A DNA stretch of 40,137 nucleotides from a virus, in the IMG/VR virus record IMGVR_UViG_3300047469_000384, positions 1 to 40,137 of that record, one strand, 5' to 3'. Both the position numbers and the translations under genes were made by a program. Position 1 is the stretch's first letter, and each line of letters begins with the position of its first letter. Under the pieces are notes generated by a model, which worked only from the letters and a program-made list of their open reading frames with translations, had not been told where the DNA came from and made no database searches. Positions 30,935 to 38,401 of the stretch are shown here, piece after piece.

Positions 30935-31941
30935 GCGAGGCGATCAGCAATATCGCGGACTGGCGCGTCACGATGGATGGCAAAGACCTGTCCGACCGTC
31001 TGCGCCCCCGTCTCGTCTCCCTCTCCCTGTCAGAAAAGCGCGGTGATGAGGCCGACCAGCTGGACATCGTGCTGAACGACACCGACGGCATGTTGGGGAT
31101 CCCGAAGGAAGGTGCCCTGCTTTCCGTCCAGCTGGGCTGGAAACAGGGGCGCGACGTCACCGCCGGACTGATCGACAAGGGCAGTTTCAAGGTAGACGAC
31201 GTCTCGCATAGCGGCCCGCCCGATCAGATCACGATCAAAGCCCGCGCCGCCGACTTCACCAGCCAGATCCGCAACCGCCGGGAACAGAGCTGGAAGAACA
31301 CGACGCTGGGCGCAGTGCTGAAAGACGTTGCCGGCCGCAATGGCCTGACACTGAAAATCGCGCCGGATCTGTCGTCGATCGCCCTGCCCTCGATCAGCCT
31401 GAGCCGCGAAAGCGAAATTGCCTTTCTGCGCCGGCTAGGGCGTGAGAATGATGCCGTGGCGACCATCAAGGACGGGCATCTTGTCTTCGCGCGGAAAGGC
31501 GCCGGCACCGCCCCCAGCGGCAGGGCATTGCCGACCCTCACGATCCGCCGCACCGATGGCGACCGCCACAACTGGCAGCGGCAGAAGCGGGACGGTCAGG
31601 AAGGCGTCACGGCCAGCTGGCACGACAGGAAGGGCGCGGCGCGTAAAACCGTCACCATGGGCAAGGAAGAAGGCGCGAAGAAGCTGCGCAAGATCTATCC
31701 CGATGAAGCATCGGCAAAGCGCGCCGCGATAGCCGAACGGGACCGGATCAAGCGCGCGCCGGCTACCCTGGACATGAAGCTGGCGCTGGGCCGCGCCGAT
31801 GCCATCCCCGAAGCCCGCGTGACCGTCAGCGGCTATAAGGATGAGATCGACGCGACCACTTGGCTGATTTCGGAAGTGACGCACCGGCTCGATAAATCGG
31901 GCGGGTTCGTCACCGATTTGAAGATGGAAACCGCGCCCTAG
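30931..31941 (+). CDS. D: Tail hub protein / late control protein (P2 gpD family)
   Basis: 336 residues (P2 gpD 387). It is the baseplate hub on which the gpV spike sits; the older name late control gene D is historical. Pattern: RLVSLSLSEKRGDEADQLDIVLND, PPDQITIKARAADFT, LSRESEIAFLRRLGRENDAVATIKDGHLVF, ending EVTHRLDKSGGFVTDLKMETAP. ATG 30931 overlaps the U stop. A second, diverged copy of its last ~24 codons lies at 33992-34063 after the inserted IS1595-type element. Confidence 0.95.
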   Translation: MSEAISNIADWRVTMDGKDLSDRLRPRLVSLSLSEKRGDEADQLDIVLNDTDGMLGIPKEGALLSVQLGWKQGRDVTAGLIDKGSFKVDDVSHSGPPDQITIKARAADFTSQIRNRREQSWKNTTLGAVLKDVAGRNGLTLKIAPDLSSIALPSISLSRESEIAFLRRLGRENDAVATIKDGHLVFARKGAGTAPSGRALPTLTIRRTDGDRHNWQRQKRDGQEGVTASWHDRKGAARKTVTMGKEEGAKKLRKIYPDEASAKRAAIAERDRIKRAPATLDMKLALGRADAIPEARVTVSGYKDEIDATTWLISEVTHRLDKSGGFVTDLKMETAP

Positions 31942-32059
31942 AGGGCTGCGTCGATCATCGCTTGCAATCTGGCTTCAGCGGATCTTCAGCGTCCAGGCCA
32001 TGGAAACGGGACCGATATACATGTTTGACCCAATCTGATTTCCCTGCCATGTAGGGGGT

Positions 32060-32545
32060 ATGGAACGCAGCGCTCCGCAAAAGCAGCACTTCAATAGCCT
32101 CATCCAGATGATGAAGGCGATCCCCGATGAGCAGGCCGCTATCAAGCATTTCACCGCGATCCGCTGGATGCATGGCGCGTTCTGCCCTCATTGCGGCTCG
32201 ACCAAGGTTTACCACTTTTCGGACTGTCGCACCCACAAGTGCGGTGACTGCCGCAAACGGTTCTCGATTAAGGTCGGTACGATTTTCGAGGATAGCAAAA
32301 TCGGCCTGCGAGAATGGATGCTCGCCGTTTGGCTTATCATCAGCCACAAGAAGGGTATCGCCAGCACCCAACTTGCCAAGGATATTGGCGTCACCCAGAA
32401 AACCGCGTGGTTTATGCTTCACCGGCTGCGCTATGCCGCACAAACGAAGTCCTTCAATCGCCCGCTGGATGGCGAGGTTGATCGGGTCAATTCGCTGCTG
32501 GATCAGGTCTCCGGTCGCCTTACCTACAAGGAACTCATTGCATGA
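32060..32545 (+). pseudogene. IS1595-family transposase with the catalytic domain deleted
   Basis: 161 residues. An N-terminal zinc ribbon (CPHCG at about 43-47 and CGDCRKRFSIKVGTIFEDSKI) and HTH (KGIASTQLAKDIGVTQKTAWFMLHRLR) are intact. At about residue 140 (PLDGEVD), where the DDE/ISXO2-like domain should begin, the protein jumps to RVNSLLDQVSGRLTYKELIA, the usual C-terminal tail of the family. The whole catalytic core is therefore missing, although the reading frame is preserved. It may still bind the IS ends. The stop overlaps the dinD start by four bases. Confidence 0.85.
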
Positions 32546-33870
32546 CAGACAATCGCAAGCTGGATGGTCCGGTGAAGTATGACTTCGATTTCGACGAAGC
32601 GATGGAACGCATCGCGCAAACCAATCCGAATGAGGTAACAGAGTTGGTGCAGGCCGCTGGCGAGGCGGATAGCATCGACGCGCTGATTGACCAGTTTGAA
32701 CAAGCAGGACACGACGCACCGAATGACGACAAAACGTGGCTTGCTCGCGATCTACAGGCGCTGCTCGGCTACCAAAAATGGGACAAGTTTGAGCAGGTTG
32801 TCGAGCGAGCAATGATCGCATGTGTAAATGCAGGCCACCCTGCCAGCGATCACTTCCAGGAGGTTTTTCCCCAAACGGGGAAAAACCCCAAGGGAGGGCG
32901 ACCGGCGAGAGATTTCCAGCTTGATCGGTATGCTTGCTACCTGATCGCGCAAAATGCCTCTTCCTCCATGAAGCAGGTTGCCTTCGCGCAAACCTATTTT
33001 GCCATCCAGACACGGCGTCAGGAGCTTACCGATCGAGATGGCATCGACTTCGACAAATTGTCTGAAAGCCACAAACGGCTCTACCTGCGAAACCAAGTGG
33101 TCGCAGAGAATAAGAAGCTCAACAGCGCCGCCAAGGCGGCGGGTGTTACGACCGGCCCGGACTTCGGCAAGTTCCACAACAAGGGCTATCAGGGCCTATA
33201 CGGAGGGCGTGGTGTTGATGAGATCAAAAGCTATAAAGAGCTGCCAGCCAAGGCCAACGTACTCGACCATATGGGTAGCACTGAGCTAGCTGCGAACCTC
33301 TTCCGCATCACGCAGACTGAAGAGAAGCTGCGTAGCAAGAATATCGTCGGCAAGGAAAACGCCTGCAACGCGCACTATGAGGTCGGTCTGAAGGTTAGGC
33401 AGACGATGAAGGAACTTAGCGGCATCATGCCCGAGGACCTTCCTGTTGCTGAGAACGTGAAGAAAATTGCAGCGCAGGAACGCAAGCAGCAGCGGATGCG
33501 GGCAATCCCGGCGCAGACACGTATCGAACAGCCGCTAGCCGCCCCGAAGGCTGCTGATCCGGTTGAAATCGAACTCGGCAAAGACCTTTGGAAGTACGCG
33601 CTCCTTATCATGTCCATTCGGCCCGATGGGACTATCACGACTAGCGATCTGATTGACGAGCTACCTAACTACGTGAAGCTATCTGATGAACACACCGCGA
33701 CAAACGCGAGCCGCAAGGACTCCAAGTTTTCGCAGATTGTCCGCAATCTCAAATCTCACAAGACCACGAAAACGAACTTCATCTATCAGGGTTACGCCGA
33801 GGATATTCGGGGTGGTTTCAAGATCACATCTAAGGGCATGGAATTTGTGTGGAACTACTTCAAGGAGTAG
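32542..33870 (+). CDS. dinD: DinD-like (DNA-damage-inducible protein D) with C-terminal winged-helix extension
   Basis: 442 residues against about 275 in E. coli DinD. Residues 60-305 match DinD closely: LARDLQALLGYQKWDKFEQVVERA, RYACYLIAQNASS, QTYFAIQTRRQEL, HNKGYQGLYGG, LDHMGSTELAANLFRITQTEEKL and VGLKVRQTMKELSGIMPEDLP. E. coli DinD (RarB) inhibits RecA filaments. About 345-442 is an extra domain (LWKYALLIMSIRPDGTITTSDLIDELPNYVKLSDE to GGFKITSKGMEFV) that looks like the winged-helix N-terminal domain of Mrr. The first 50 residues are also extra. The gene is translationally coupled to the transposase remnant inside the IS. No LexA-type box is visible upstream. Confidence 0.88.
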   Translation: MTDNRKLDGPVKYDFDFDEAMERIAQTNPNEVTELVQAAGEADSIDALIDQFEQAGHDAPNDDKTWLARDLQALLGYQKWDKFEQVVERAMIACVNAGHPASDHFQEVFPQTGKNPKGGRPARDFQLDRYACYLIAQNASSSMKQVAFAQTYFAIQTRRQELTDRDGIDFDKLSESHKRLYLRNQVVAENKKLNSAAKAAGVTTGPDFGKFHNKGYQGLYGGRGVDEIKSYKELPAKANVLDHMGSTELAANLFRITQTEEKLRSKNIVGKENACNAHYEVGLKVRQTMKELSGIMPEDLPVAENVKKIAAQERKQQRMRAIPAQTRIEQPLAAPKAADPVEIELGKDLWKYALLIMSIRPDGTITTSDLIDELPNYVKLSDEHTATNASRKDSKFSQIVRNLKSHKTTKTNFIYQGYAEDIRGGFKITSKGMEFVWNYFKE

Positions 33871-33991
33871 CTTCCAATTCCGCTTGGGCCACTAATGTAT
33901 ACAGCCCCCACGGAAACGATCTAATGCTGTGCGGCATTTGTCCGCAATTTCATCTGACCGCCAGAATTGCGGGACTCTGAACAATGCGTCG

Positions 33992-34063
33992 ATTGCGGAA
34001 GTGATGCACCGGCTCGACAAAGCAGGCGGTTTCGTCCCCGATCTGAAGATGGAGACCGCGCCG
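33992..34063 (+). pseudogene. Remnant: second copy of the 3' end of gene D
   Basis: The frame reads IAEVMHRLDKAGGFVPDLKM and then ETAP, matching the last 24 residues of gpD at about 20 of 24 positions. It continues without the gpD stop codon into YWRNDTSRN and ends at 34114. No upstream part of gpD is present. Like the S remnant at 14392-14511, it is a diverged gene end lying beyond an insertion. Confidence 0.82.
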
Positions 34064-34138
34064 TACTGGCGGAACGATACGTCTAGAAACTGCCTACTCA
34101 ATTTCGTGAGTTGATGTGACGATTGCCAGTGGGCGGGA

Positions 34139-34618
34139 CTACCGGATGGAGGTAAACAGGAAAACGTCCGACCTCACGCCGAAGCTGTCAATACCAGCGG
34201 ACAACGATTCTACCTCACCAATGTCGCCGTTGAATCGAAAGAGGATATCAGTCGATTGTCCGGGTTCAAGGTGGCGATAGCCTCCAATATGCCTGGGTGG
34301 ATCCTGTTCTTCTCCACCGATAGAAATCCAACTGACTGGAAAGCGCCGGCCACCCCTTTCCGCTAGATAGCTATGCCGCGAATATCGTACTAGCATTCTT
34401 CGCTTCGCCGTCAGCGTCAGCGCGCATTCCACCCCGAACGATAGCCTTTGGCAGCGGTTCAGGACAAAGCGATAGTTCGGCTTCTCGACAACCGGATTTA
34501 CGGCTATCAGCCGAACTTCGCTCGCGGTGATTTTGGCGAACACTTCACCTGGACACAGGCTCAGAAAGCACAGTACCAGCGCGCTAGTCGCGCGGATAAG
34601 GGTTTTACCTTTTAACAT
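34139..34618 (-). CDS. Secreted protein of unknown family, second gene of a leftward pair
   Basis: 159 residues from ATG 34618. A clear signal peptide (KGKTLIRATSALVLCFLSLCPGEVFA, cut predicted after VFA at about 28) is followed by a soluble beta-rich domain (ITASEVRLIAVNPVVEKPNYRFVLN, CQRLSFGVECALTLTAKRRML) with two cysteines (about 55 and 63) that could form a disulfide. It should be periplasmic. The start overlaps the end of the upstream gene by seven bases, so the two are coupled. No named family is recognised. Neighbours and location suggest lysogenic conversion or exclusion. Confidence 0.75.
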   Translation of the reverse strand: MLKGKTLIRATSALVLCFLSLCPGEVFAKITASEVRLIAVNPVVEKPNYRFVLNRCQRLSFGVECALTLTAKRRMLVRYSRHSYLAERGGRRFPVSWISIGGEEQDPPRHIGGYRHLEPGQSTDILFRFNGDIGEVESLSAGIDSFGVRSDVFLFTSIR

Positions 34619-35361
34619 CGAAGAAAATCCTCCCCTCTGCCTTCGTTGCCGATCCATTGCCGGAAGGTGCCGGCACCAAATTCGAAATAGCGCTCTATTC
34701 CGCGCTCATCCTTGGCTTTGATCTGGTCACCATCAGTGCCCGGATCGAAAGAGAAAATTTCCTGCTTTGCTCGGCCATCTTCCGGTAATGGGATCCAGAT
34801 GATCTGGCCCGGCCCAATTTCGAGGCGGACCGAGCATGCCCTGTCGCGCTCGCCCCTCCACCTTCCTTCAGCCACGGTCTTCAATCGCGGGCTGACCTTA
34901 TCGATGGCGGACGGATTATGTGGCGCAGCCCGAAGTTCAGGAGGTGCTGATGGACTGGCACTGGACGGCCTCGCAGGTAACTCTTCTCGGTTCGCCGGGG
35001 CCGGTGCCGGCGCCGGCACCGGCTCAACCTTCGTAATGTTATCGAGTTGGGTATCTGCTGTGTTTCCCTCGGACGCTCCATCATCTGGCACACGCGGAGT
35101 TTCATTTCGTGACTCAGCCAGAATAGCAGCGCCGTAGGCGGCAGCTGCTGACAACAGCAAAGCGAAAAAGACTATGAGTTTGGTCCGGAGATCCGACTTG
35201 TTAAAAAAGAAGAATGCGAGGGCAGCTAAGGCCAAGCAGAAGAGAGCGAGAATCCCGAGCGGGCTCTGCTGGGCATTCCAGATTATATCAGCGACATTGG
35301 CATCGACACGGCCCGTAAGCGTCGCCCCGGCTACACTTGTTGTGATTTCGATCGCCCCCAT
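34612..35361 (-). CDS. Membrane-anchored protein of unknown family, first gene of a leftward pair
   Basis: 249 residues. Two membrane helices (about 34-54, LGILALFCLALAALAFFFF, and 61-83, KLIVFFALLLSAAAAYGAAIL) are followed by a proline/alanine-rich linker (85-155, VEPVPAPAPAPANRE) and a C-terminal ~95-residue domain (EGRWRGERDRACSVRLEIGPGQIIWIPL to FRQWIGNEGRGEDFLRC) with a cysteine near its start and another as last residue. The topology suggests the C-terminal domain is held off the inner membrane, probably in the periplasm. It has its own -10 box and sits beside the repressor, so expression in the lysogen is likely. Function unknown. Confidence 0.78.
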   Translation of the reverse strand: MGAIEITTSVAGATLTGRVDANVADIIWNAQQSPLGILALFCLALAALAFFFFNKSDLRTKLIVFFALLLSAAAAYGAAILAESRNETPRVPDDGASEGNTADTQLDNITKVEPVPAPAPAPANREELPARPSSASPSAPPELRAAPHNPSAIDKVSPRLKTVAEGRWRGERDRACSVRLEIGPGQIIWIPLPEDGRAKQEIFSFDPGTDGDQIKAKDERGIERYFEFGAGTFRQWIGNEGRGEDFLRC

Positions 35362-35410
35362 CTACCTAATTCTATGGCATATCATGCTGCCGCCGCAAAG
35401 CGCATCCATC

Positions 35411-35416
35411 ATTATA
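35411..35416 (-). promoter_or_regulatory. -10 box of the leftward membrane/secreted gene pair
   Basis: On the minus strand this is a perfect TATAAT, preceded by TTG and about 50 bases from the start codon at 35361; the predicted leader is about 43 bases. The -35 region is weak. The rest of the 288-base gap 35362-35649 after the repressor shows no gene that I can support. Confidence 0.5.
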
Positions 35417-35649
35417 CAAGACGGGAGCGTTGGAGGCCATGCCCGTTCGTTTCCATGCCGAAACTTCGCCTGGGTTGCCCGTAAGCGACTTGTCCACAAG
35501 GAATTTCTCGCGCCGCGCCTTGCCTCTTTCCTACTCACTCCGATTCGGAGAGAATGAGAACAAATAGGGAATATGCAAGGATAGACGGTTGAACGGGGAA
35601 GCGATCAGACTAACGCCGGGATGTGAATTTGCCTGCTTAGAATGTCGGA

Positions 35650-36195
35650 TCAGGTGCGCGACGGCTGTTCAGGTGCGGGATGATCTGTGGCGGGAGATTG
35701 AGGCACTGCTGCGCTTCCAGTCGCATGTCGCATGCCCTGATCGATCACGAACGGTCCGATTGCTGCAAAGCCAGATGGAAGCCGCTGAGCGAGAATTCGA
35801 GCGGCTTCGGCCCGTGTCGCATCCTCGGGCACCAATGCCAGCAGACTTTCAAACATGTCGGACAGCGCTGCTTCACTAGGCAGTGCGATCGGCAGGCTTA
35901 TGAAATGAACCTGCGGTAAAGCGGCTTCGATTACGCGCGCTTCCGGCTCGACTTCACCGTCAGTCATGCCCGTGAGCTTCATTACATCAGCAGGATCAAC
36001 GCCGCGCTCAGCAAGAATCGCAGCGACTTTCCTTGTAAAATCCATAGGTAAATATGGCTTCTTGTAGGCCTGCTCGCGTTCATAAAAATTGTACGAAGCG
36101 TGTGGGATGCCGAGCGCATCAGCCATACCCCTGATCGAAATCGGAGGGCGCGCGCTCAGGCGCAATGCTTTTAGCTTTGGACCGACAGGAGGCAT
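35650..36195 (-). CDS. Prophage repressor (XRE/HTH type, C-like)
   Basis: 181 residues from ATG 36195 (MPPVGPKLKALRL). In-frame ATG 36291 is rejected because it would overlap the divergent Cro-like gene and its operator. The N-terminal HTH covers about 5-55 (SIRGMADALGIPHASYNFYEREQAYKKPYL). The C-terminal part lacks the Ser-Lys protease residues of LexA/lambda-CI repressors, so like P2 C it should not be cleaved after DNA damage. It is transcribed divergently from the Cro-like gene across an 84-base operator region and keeps the early operon silent. Confidence 0.85.
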   Translation of the reverse strand: MPPVGPKLKALRLSARPPISIRGMADALGIPHASYNFYEREQAYKKPYLPMDFTRKVAAILAERGVDPADVMKLTGMTDGEVEPEARVIEAALPQVHFISLPIALPSEAALSDMFESLLALVPEDATRAEAARILAQRLPSGFAAIGPFVIDQGMRHATGSAAVPQSPATDHPAPEQPSRT

Positions 36196-36264
36196 TTCGG
36201 GAGCTATGCGAAATTCCTGCACACTGTCCGCTTGAAATAATTGTTGCGTAAGGTTTGAAAATAC

Positions 36265-36280
36265 TGCACATGCCTGTGCA
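36265..36280. promoter_or_regulatory. Operator palindrome in the repressor/Cro switch region
   Basis: TGCACA-TGCC-TGTGCA ends on the first base of the Cro-like start codon, so binding would block translation start and early transcription. A further half site TGCACA lies at 36218-36223 near the repressor start. The AT-rich middle (TTGAAATAATTGTTG) probably holds the divergent promoters. Confidence 0.6.
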
Positions 36281-36573
36281 TGGAACAGCAAGCCTCAATC
36301 TTCGCGCTGTTCGGTGGCATCCGCCCCATGGCTCGCGCCATCGGCGAACCGCCGTCGAACGTGGCCGCTTGGAAGCGCGTGGGTCGTATCCCCGCAGAAA
36401 AGCAGCCGCATGTGCTGGAGGTTGGTCAGGTGCTCGGCCTTCCCATTACCGCTGAACATGTCGTGTTCCCTCTGGGTCGGCCAGGTGCCGCCGCCCCTGT
36501 CGATCTAGCCGCTGAGCCGGCCCCCGTCGCCTGCGATCGGAAGCCGGAAACGCAACGAAAGGACATCCACTGA
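36280..36573 (+). CDS. Cro-like HTH protein (YdaS/Cro family)
   Basis: 97 residues. The N-terminal 60 residues (FALFGGIRPMARAIGEPPSNVAAWKRVGRIPAEKQPHVLEVGQVLGLPI) form a Cro/YdaS helix-turn-helix with the typical VxxWKxxGRIPxxxxPxV pattern. The tail is proline/alanine-rich. As first gene of the rightward early operon, divergent from the repressor, it should repress the repressor during lytic growth. The stop shares one base with the next start. Confidence 0.85.
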   Translation: MEQQASIFALFGGIRPMARAIGEPPSNVAAWKRVGRIPAEKQPHVLEVGQVLGLPITAEHVVFPLGRPGAAAPVDLAAEPAPVACDRKPETQRKDIH

Positions 36574-36764
36574 TGCCCCGGAAAGATTATCGCCTGCGCG
36601 GGCAATTTGTCTCGCGTGAGACCTTCGTTGTGTCCGAAGATCTGGCCGCGCGCCGTACAGAACGCGCGCCAACATGGCCCCGCTGGTACAGCCTCGCCAC
36701 CTTCTTCGTCCTCAGCAACGCTACCCTCTTCGCTATGTGCGCGATCGGGAGGCCGGGGGCATGA
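36573..36764 (+). CDS. Small single-pass membrane protein in the early operon
   Basis: 63 residues, with a basic N-terminus (PRKDYRLRGQFVSRE) and one hydrophobic helix near the end (YSLATFFVLSNATLFAMCAI). The ATG at 36573 shares its A with the Cro stop, and the TGA overlaps the next start by four bases. No family recognised. Confidence 0.65.
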   Translation: MPRKDYRLRGQFVSRETFVVSEDLAARRTERAPTWPRWYSLATFFVLSNATLFAMCAIGRPGA

Positions 36765-37249
36765 CAAAAGTCCGCGCTCCTCTCTCCTTCTCCCTCGCCA
36801 TCACAACGGTCGTCGGCGTGATTGGCTGGGTCGATGCCGCACGCATCACCCGCCGCGCCAACCGCACCCTGCGCCATTGGAGCGAAAGCGATCGGAAGGG
36901 CACGCCCACGCTCGATCAGGCCATCGCCCTGGACCGCGCCTTTGTGGAGGCTGGCGGCGGCTATGCGCCAATCCTTGAAAGCTATGCGCGGCAGTTGGAC
37001 GTCGCACTGGCACCGTCCTTGGCCTGTCACGCCGCATTGGGCGAAGACATTGCCGCCGTCTCCCGCGAAACCGCCGATGCGATCGGCGCCAGCATTCAGA
37101 TCATTCAGCCCGGCGCTTCGGCGACCGTTGTGCATCGCGCCATTGCCGAAACGGAGGAAGCCGGGGTCCGCCTGACCCGCCTTCTGGGACGGCTGAAATC
37201 CTTCTTGCCCGGCAATGGGGCCGGACAGGGGCTAAGCGGGGGACGCTGA
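36761..37249 (+). CDS. Early-operon protein of unknown function with N-terminal membrane segment
   Basis: 162 residues from the ATG that overlaps the previous stop (ATGA). A hydrophobic stretch at 8-24 (LSFSLAITTVVGVIGWVDA) may anchor it. The rest is mostly helical and acidic (TLDQAIALDRAFVEAGG, YARQLDVALAPSLACHAALGEDIAAVSRE, AETEEAGVRLTRLLGRLKSF). I do not recognise a family. It is followed immediately, with no gap, by the Ogr-type gene. Confidence 0.65.
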   Translation: MTKVRAPLSFSLAITTVVGVIGWVDAARITRRANRTLRHWSESDRKGTPTLDQAIALDRAFVEAGGGYAPILESYARQLDVALAPSLACHAALGEDIAAVSRETADAIGASIQIIQPGASATVVHRAIAETEEAGVRLTRLLGRLKSFLPGNGAGQGLSGGR

Positions 37250-37558
37250 ATGTCGGGACGACCCAATCAAATGCCACATGTGACCTGTCCTGCCTGTGGA
37301 GGCCGTGCCTTTGCGCGCACCATTGGCAAGCGCAGCGCCACCTATCGGGAACTCTATTATCATTGCCGCAATCCCGATGCCTGCGGTCATGAATTTGTGG
37401 TGTCGATGGAAGCCGTCCGCACGATCAAGGTCAGCCGCTACCCCAGCCCATTGATCGCTCTGCCCGTCAGCCAGTGGCACGCCGCGGCGAATGACCGTGC
37501 GGCCAATGACGATGACAGACCGCCTAACGAACCCGTCGCAGACGCCGTGACCGGCTAA
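37250..37558 (+). CDS. ogr: Ogr/Delta-type zinc-finger late-gene activator
   Basis: 102 residues (P2 Ogr 72). The finger C13-x2-C16 ... C39-x5-C45 in VTCPACGGRAFARTIGKRS and YYHCRNPDACGHEF parallels P2 Ogr (C-x2-C-x22-C-x4-C), followed by the conserved V-x-M-E-A-V-R-T-I segment. Ogr binds upstream of late promoters and recruits RNA polymerase through the alpha subunit. Three matching palindromes occur before P/O, J and V. In P2 ogr follows D; here it sits inside the early operon, so it is made early without needing D read-through. A shorter start at codon 8 is possible. Confidence 0.9.
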   Translation: MSGRPNQMPHVTCPACGGRAFARTIGKRSATYRELYYHCRNPDACGHEFVVSMEAVRTIKVSRYPSPLIALPVSQWHAAANDRAANDDDRPPNEPVADAVTG

Positions 37559-37665
37559 CATATCGCGGGCGAAGCGACCCGCATCCCGCACCAAATTGCC
37601 CTGTCCACCGGCTACCCCCGTTTGCCGGAACGCCCTTCCTTTGCCCTCAGTCAGGAGTACCGAAC

Positions 37666-38064
37666 ATGGGCCACGTCGATCTGTCCCGCTCCATTGGCGA
37701 AACGCCAGTCATTCAAGCCTGGGACTATGTCGCCATGCGTCGCCGCGCCGCTGGCCTGACCATCAAGCAGGTCGCGGCCATGCTTGGCGGCAGGGCTCAT
37801 GAGCGCCATCTGCGGATGTTGGAGACGCCCGGTATCCGCATCAAGATCATCGCCAATCTATCGGCCGTCATGCCCTTCAGCGAAGGCGTCTATCGCCAGC
37901 TGGCGGACCTCCCTCCACACCAGCATCCGCGCCTTTGCCTCCGCTGCGGCTGGGACGACCATATGACCGTCCCCGATCGCCTGGACGGCTTCGCGACTTG
38001 GTCGCGGCAAGACCCGACCATCTGCACCTATTGCGAACAGCAAGCATCGGCAGTCGCCGCATGA
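37666..38064 (+). CDS. HTH plus zinc-ribbon regulator of the early operon
   Basis: 132 residues with an AGGAG Shine-Dalgarno. The first half is helix-turn-helix-like ([37 protein letters not shown]). The second half has C-x2-C (LCLRCGW, about 102-105) and C-x2-C (ICTYCEQ, about 121-124), which could bind one zinc. It may be a Cox-type or early transcription regulator. The 107-base gap before it holds nothing that I can assign. The stop overlaps the next start (ATGA). Confidence 0.72.
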   Translation: MGHVDLSRSIGETPVIQAWDYVAMRRRAAGLTIKQVAAMLGGRAHERHLRMLETPGIRIKIIANLSAVMPFSEGVYRQLADLPPHQHPRLCLRCGWDDHMTVPDRLDGFATWSRQDPTICTYCEQQASAVAA

Positions 38065-38162
38065 CGCACGTCGCCCGCGCTTTGCTGATCGTCGCCGCGA
38101 TCCTGACCGTCCCCTTCCTCATTGCGGGGGCGCTCTCCAACCTGAAAGGAAACTCACGATGA
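38061..38162 (+). CDS. 33-residue membrane peptide in the early operon
   Basis: A single hydrophobic helix ([21 protein letters not shown]) with a short basic tail. Both ends overlap neighbouring genes by four bases (ATGA), which strongly suggests translation. Function unknown. Confidence 0.6.
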   Translation: MTHVARALLIVAAILTVPFLIAGALSNLKGNSR

Positions 38163-38401
38163 GCGATGGAAATGTAGCTGCCGAACAACTCCGCCTCTTC
38201 ATTGAGCGCATCGAGCGCCTGGAAGAGGAAAAGAAGGGCCTGCAGGACGACATCAAGGATGTCTATCTGGAGGCGAAGTCCAACGGCTATGACGTGAAGA
38301 CGATCCGGTCGATCGTGCGCCTGCGCAAGCTGGAAAGCCATGTGCGGCAGGAAGCCGAAGCCCTCCTTGAAACCTACAAGAACGCGCTCGGCATCGGGTG
38401 A
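38159..38401 (+). CDS. GapR-family (DUF2312) nucleoid-associated DNA-binding protein
   Basis: 80 residues, full length for the family: [52 protein letters not shown] followed by an acidic-basic helix. GapR of alphaproteobacteria forms a clamp around overtwisted AT-rich DNA ahead of polymerases and is needed for replication. The lysine/arginine residues of the DNA-binding face ([11 protein letters not shown]) are present. A phage copy could assist its own replication or compete with host GapR. Coupled by ATGA to the upstream peptide. Confidence 0.92.
   Translation: MSDGNVAAEQLRLFIERIERLEEEKKGLQDDIKDVYLEAKSNGYDVKTIRSIVRLRKLESHVRQEAEALLETYKNALGIG

Larger units (their letters stand above)
32008..33909. 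mobile_element. IS1595-type element with defective transposase carrying dinD, 1.9 kb
   Basis: Terminal inverted repeats align from the very ends without gaps: GGGACCGATATACAT (from 32008) against GGGGGCTGTATACAT (read inward from 33909), and further inside ACCCAA / GCCCAA. The flanking 8-mers ATGGAAAC (32000-32007) and ACGGAAAC (33910-33917) differ by one base, fitting the 8-bp target duplication of IS1595 elements. It contains a truncated transposase and a dinD-like passenger gene, and is inserted in the noncoding DNA after D. Confidence 0.78.

Noticed and set aside
32400-32541. SOS (LexA) box before dinD
   Set aside because: No GTTC-N7-GTTC or CTG-N10-CAG-type site with a promoter was seen; the upstream DNA is transposase coding sequence.
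35589-35879. 96-codon plus-strand frame near the repressor end
   Set aside because: Most of it is antisense to the repressor, whose HTH is clear, and the start lacks a Shine-Dalgarno.
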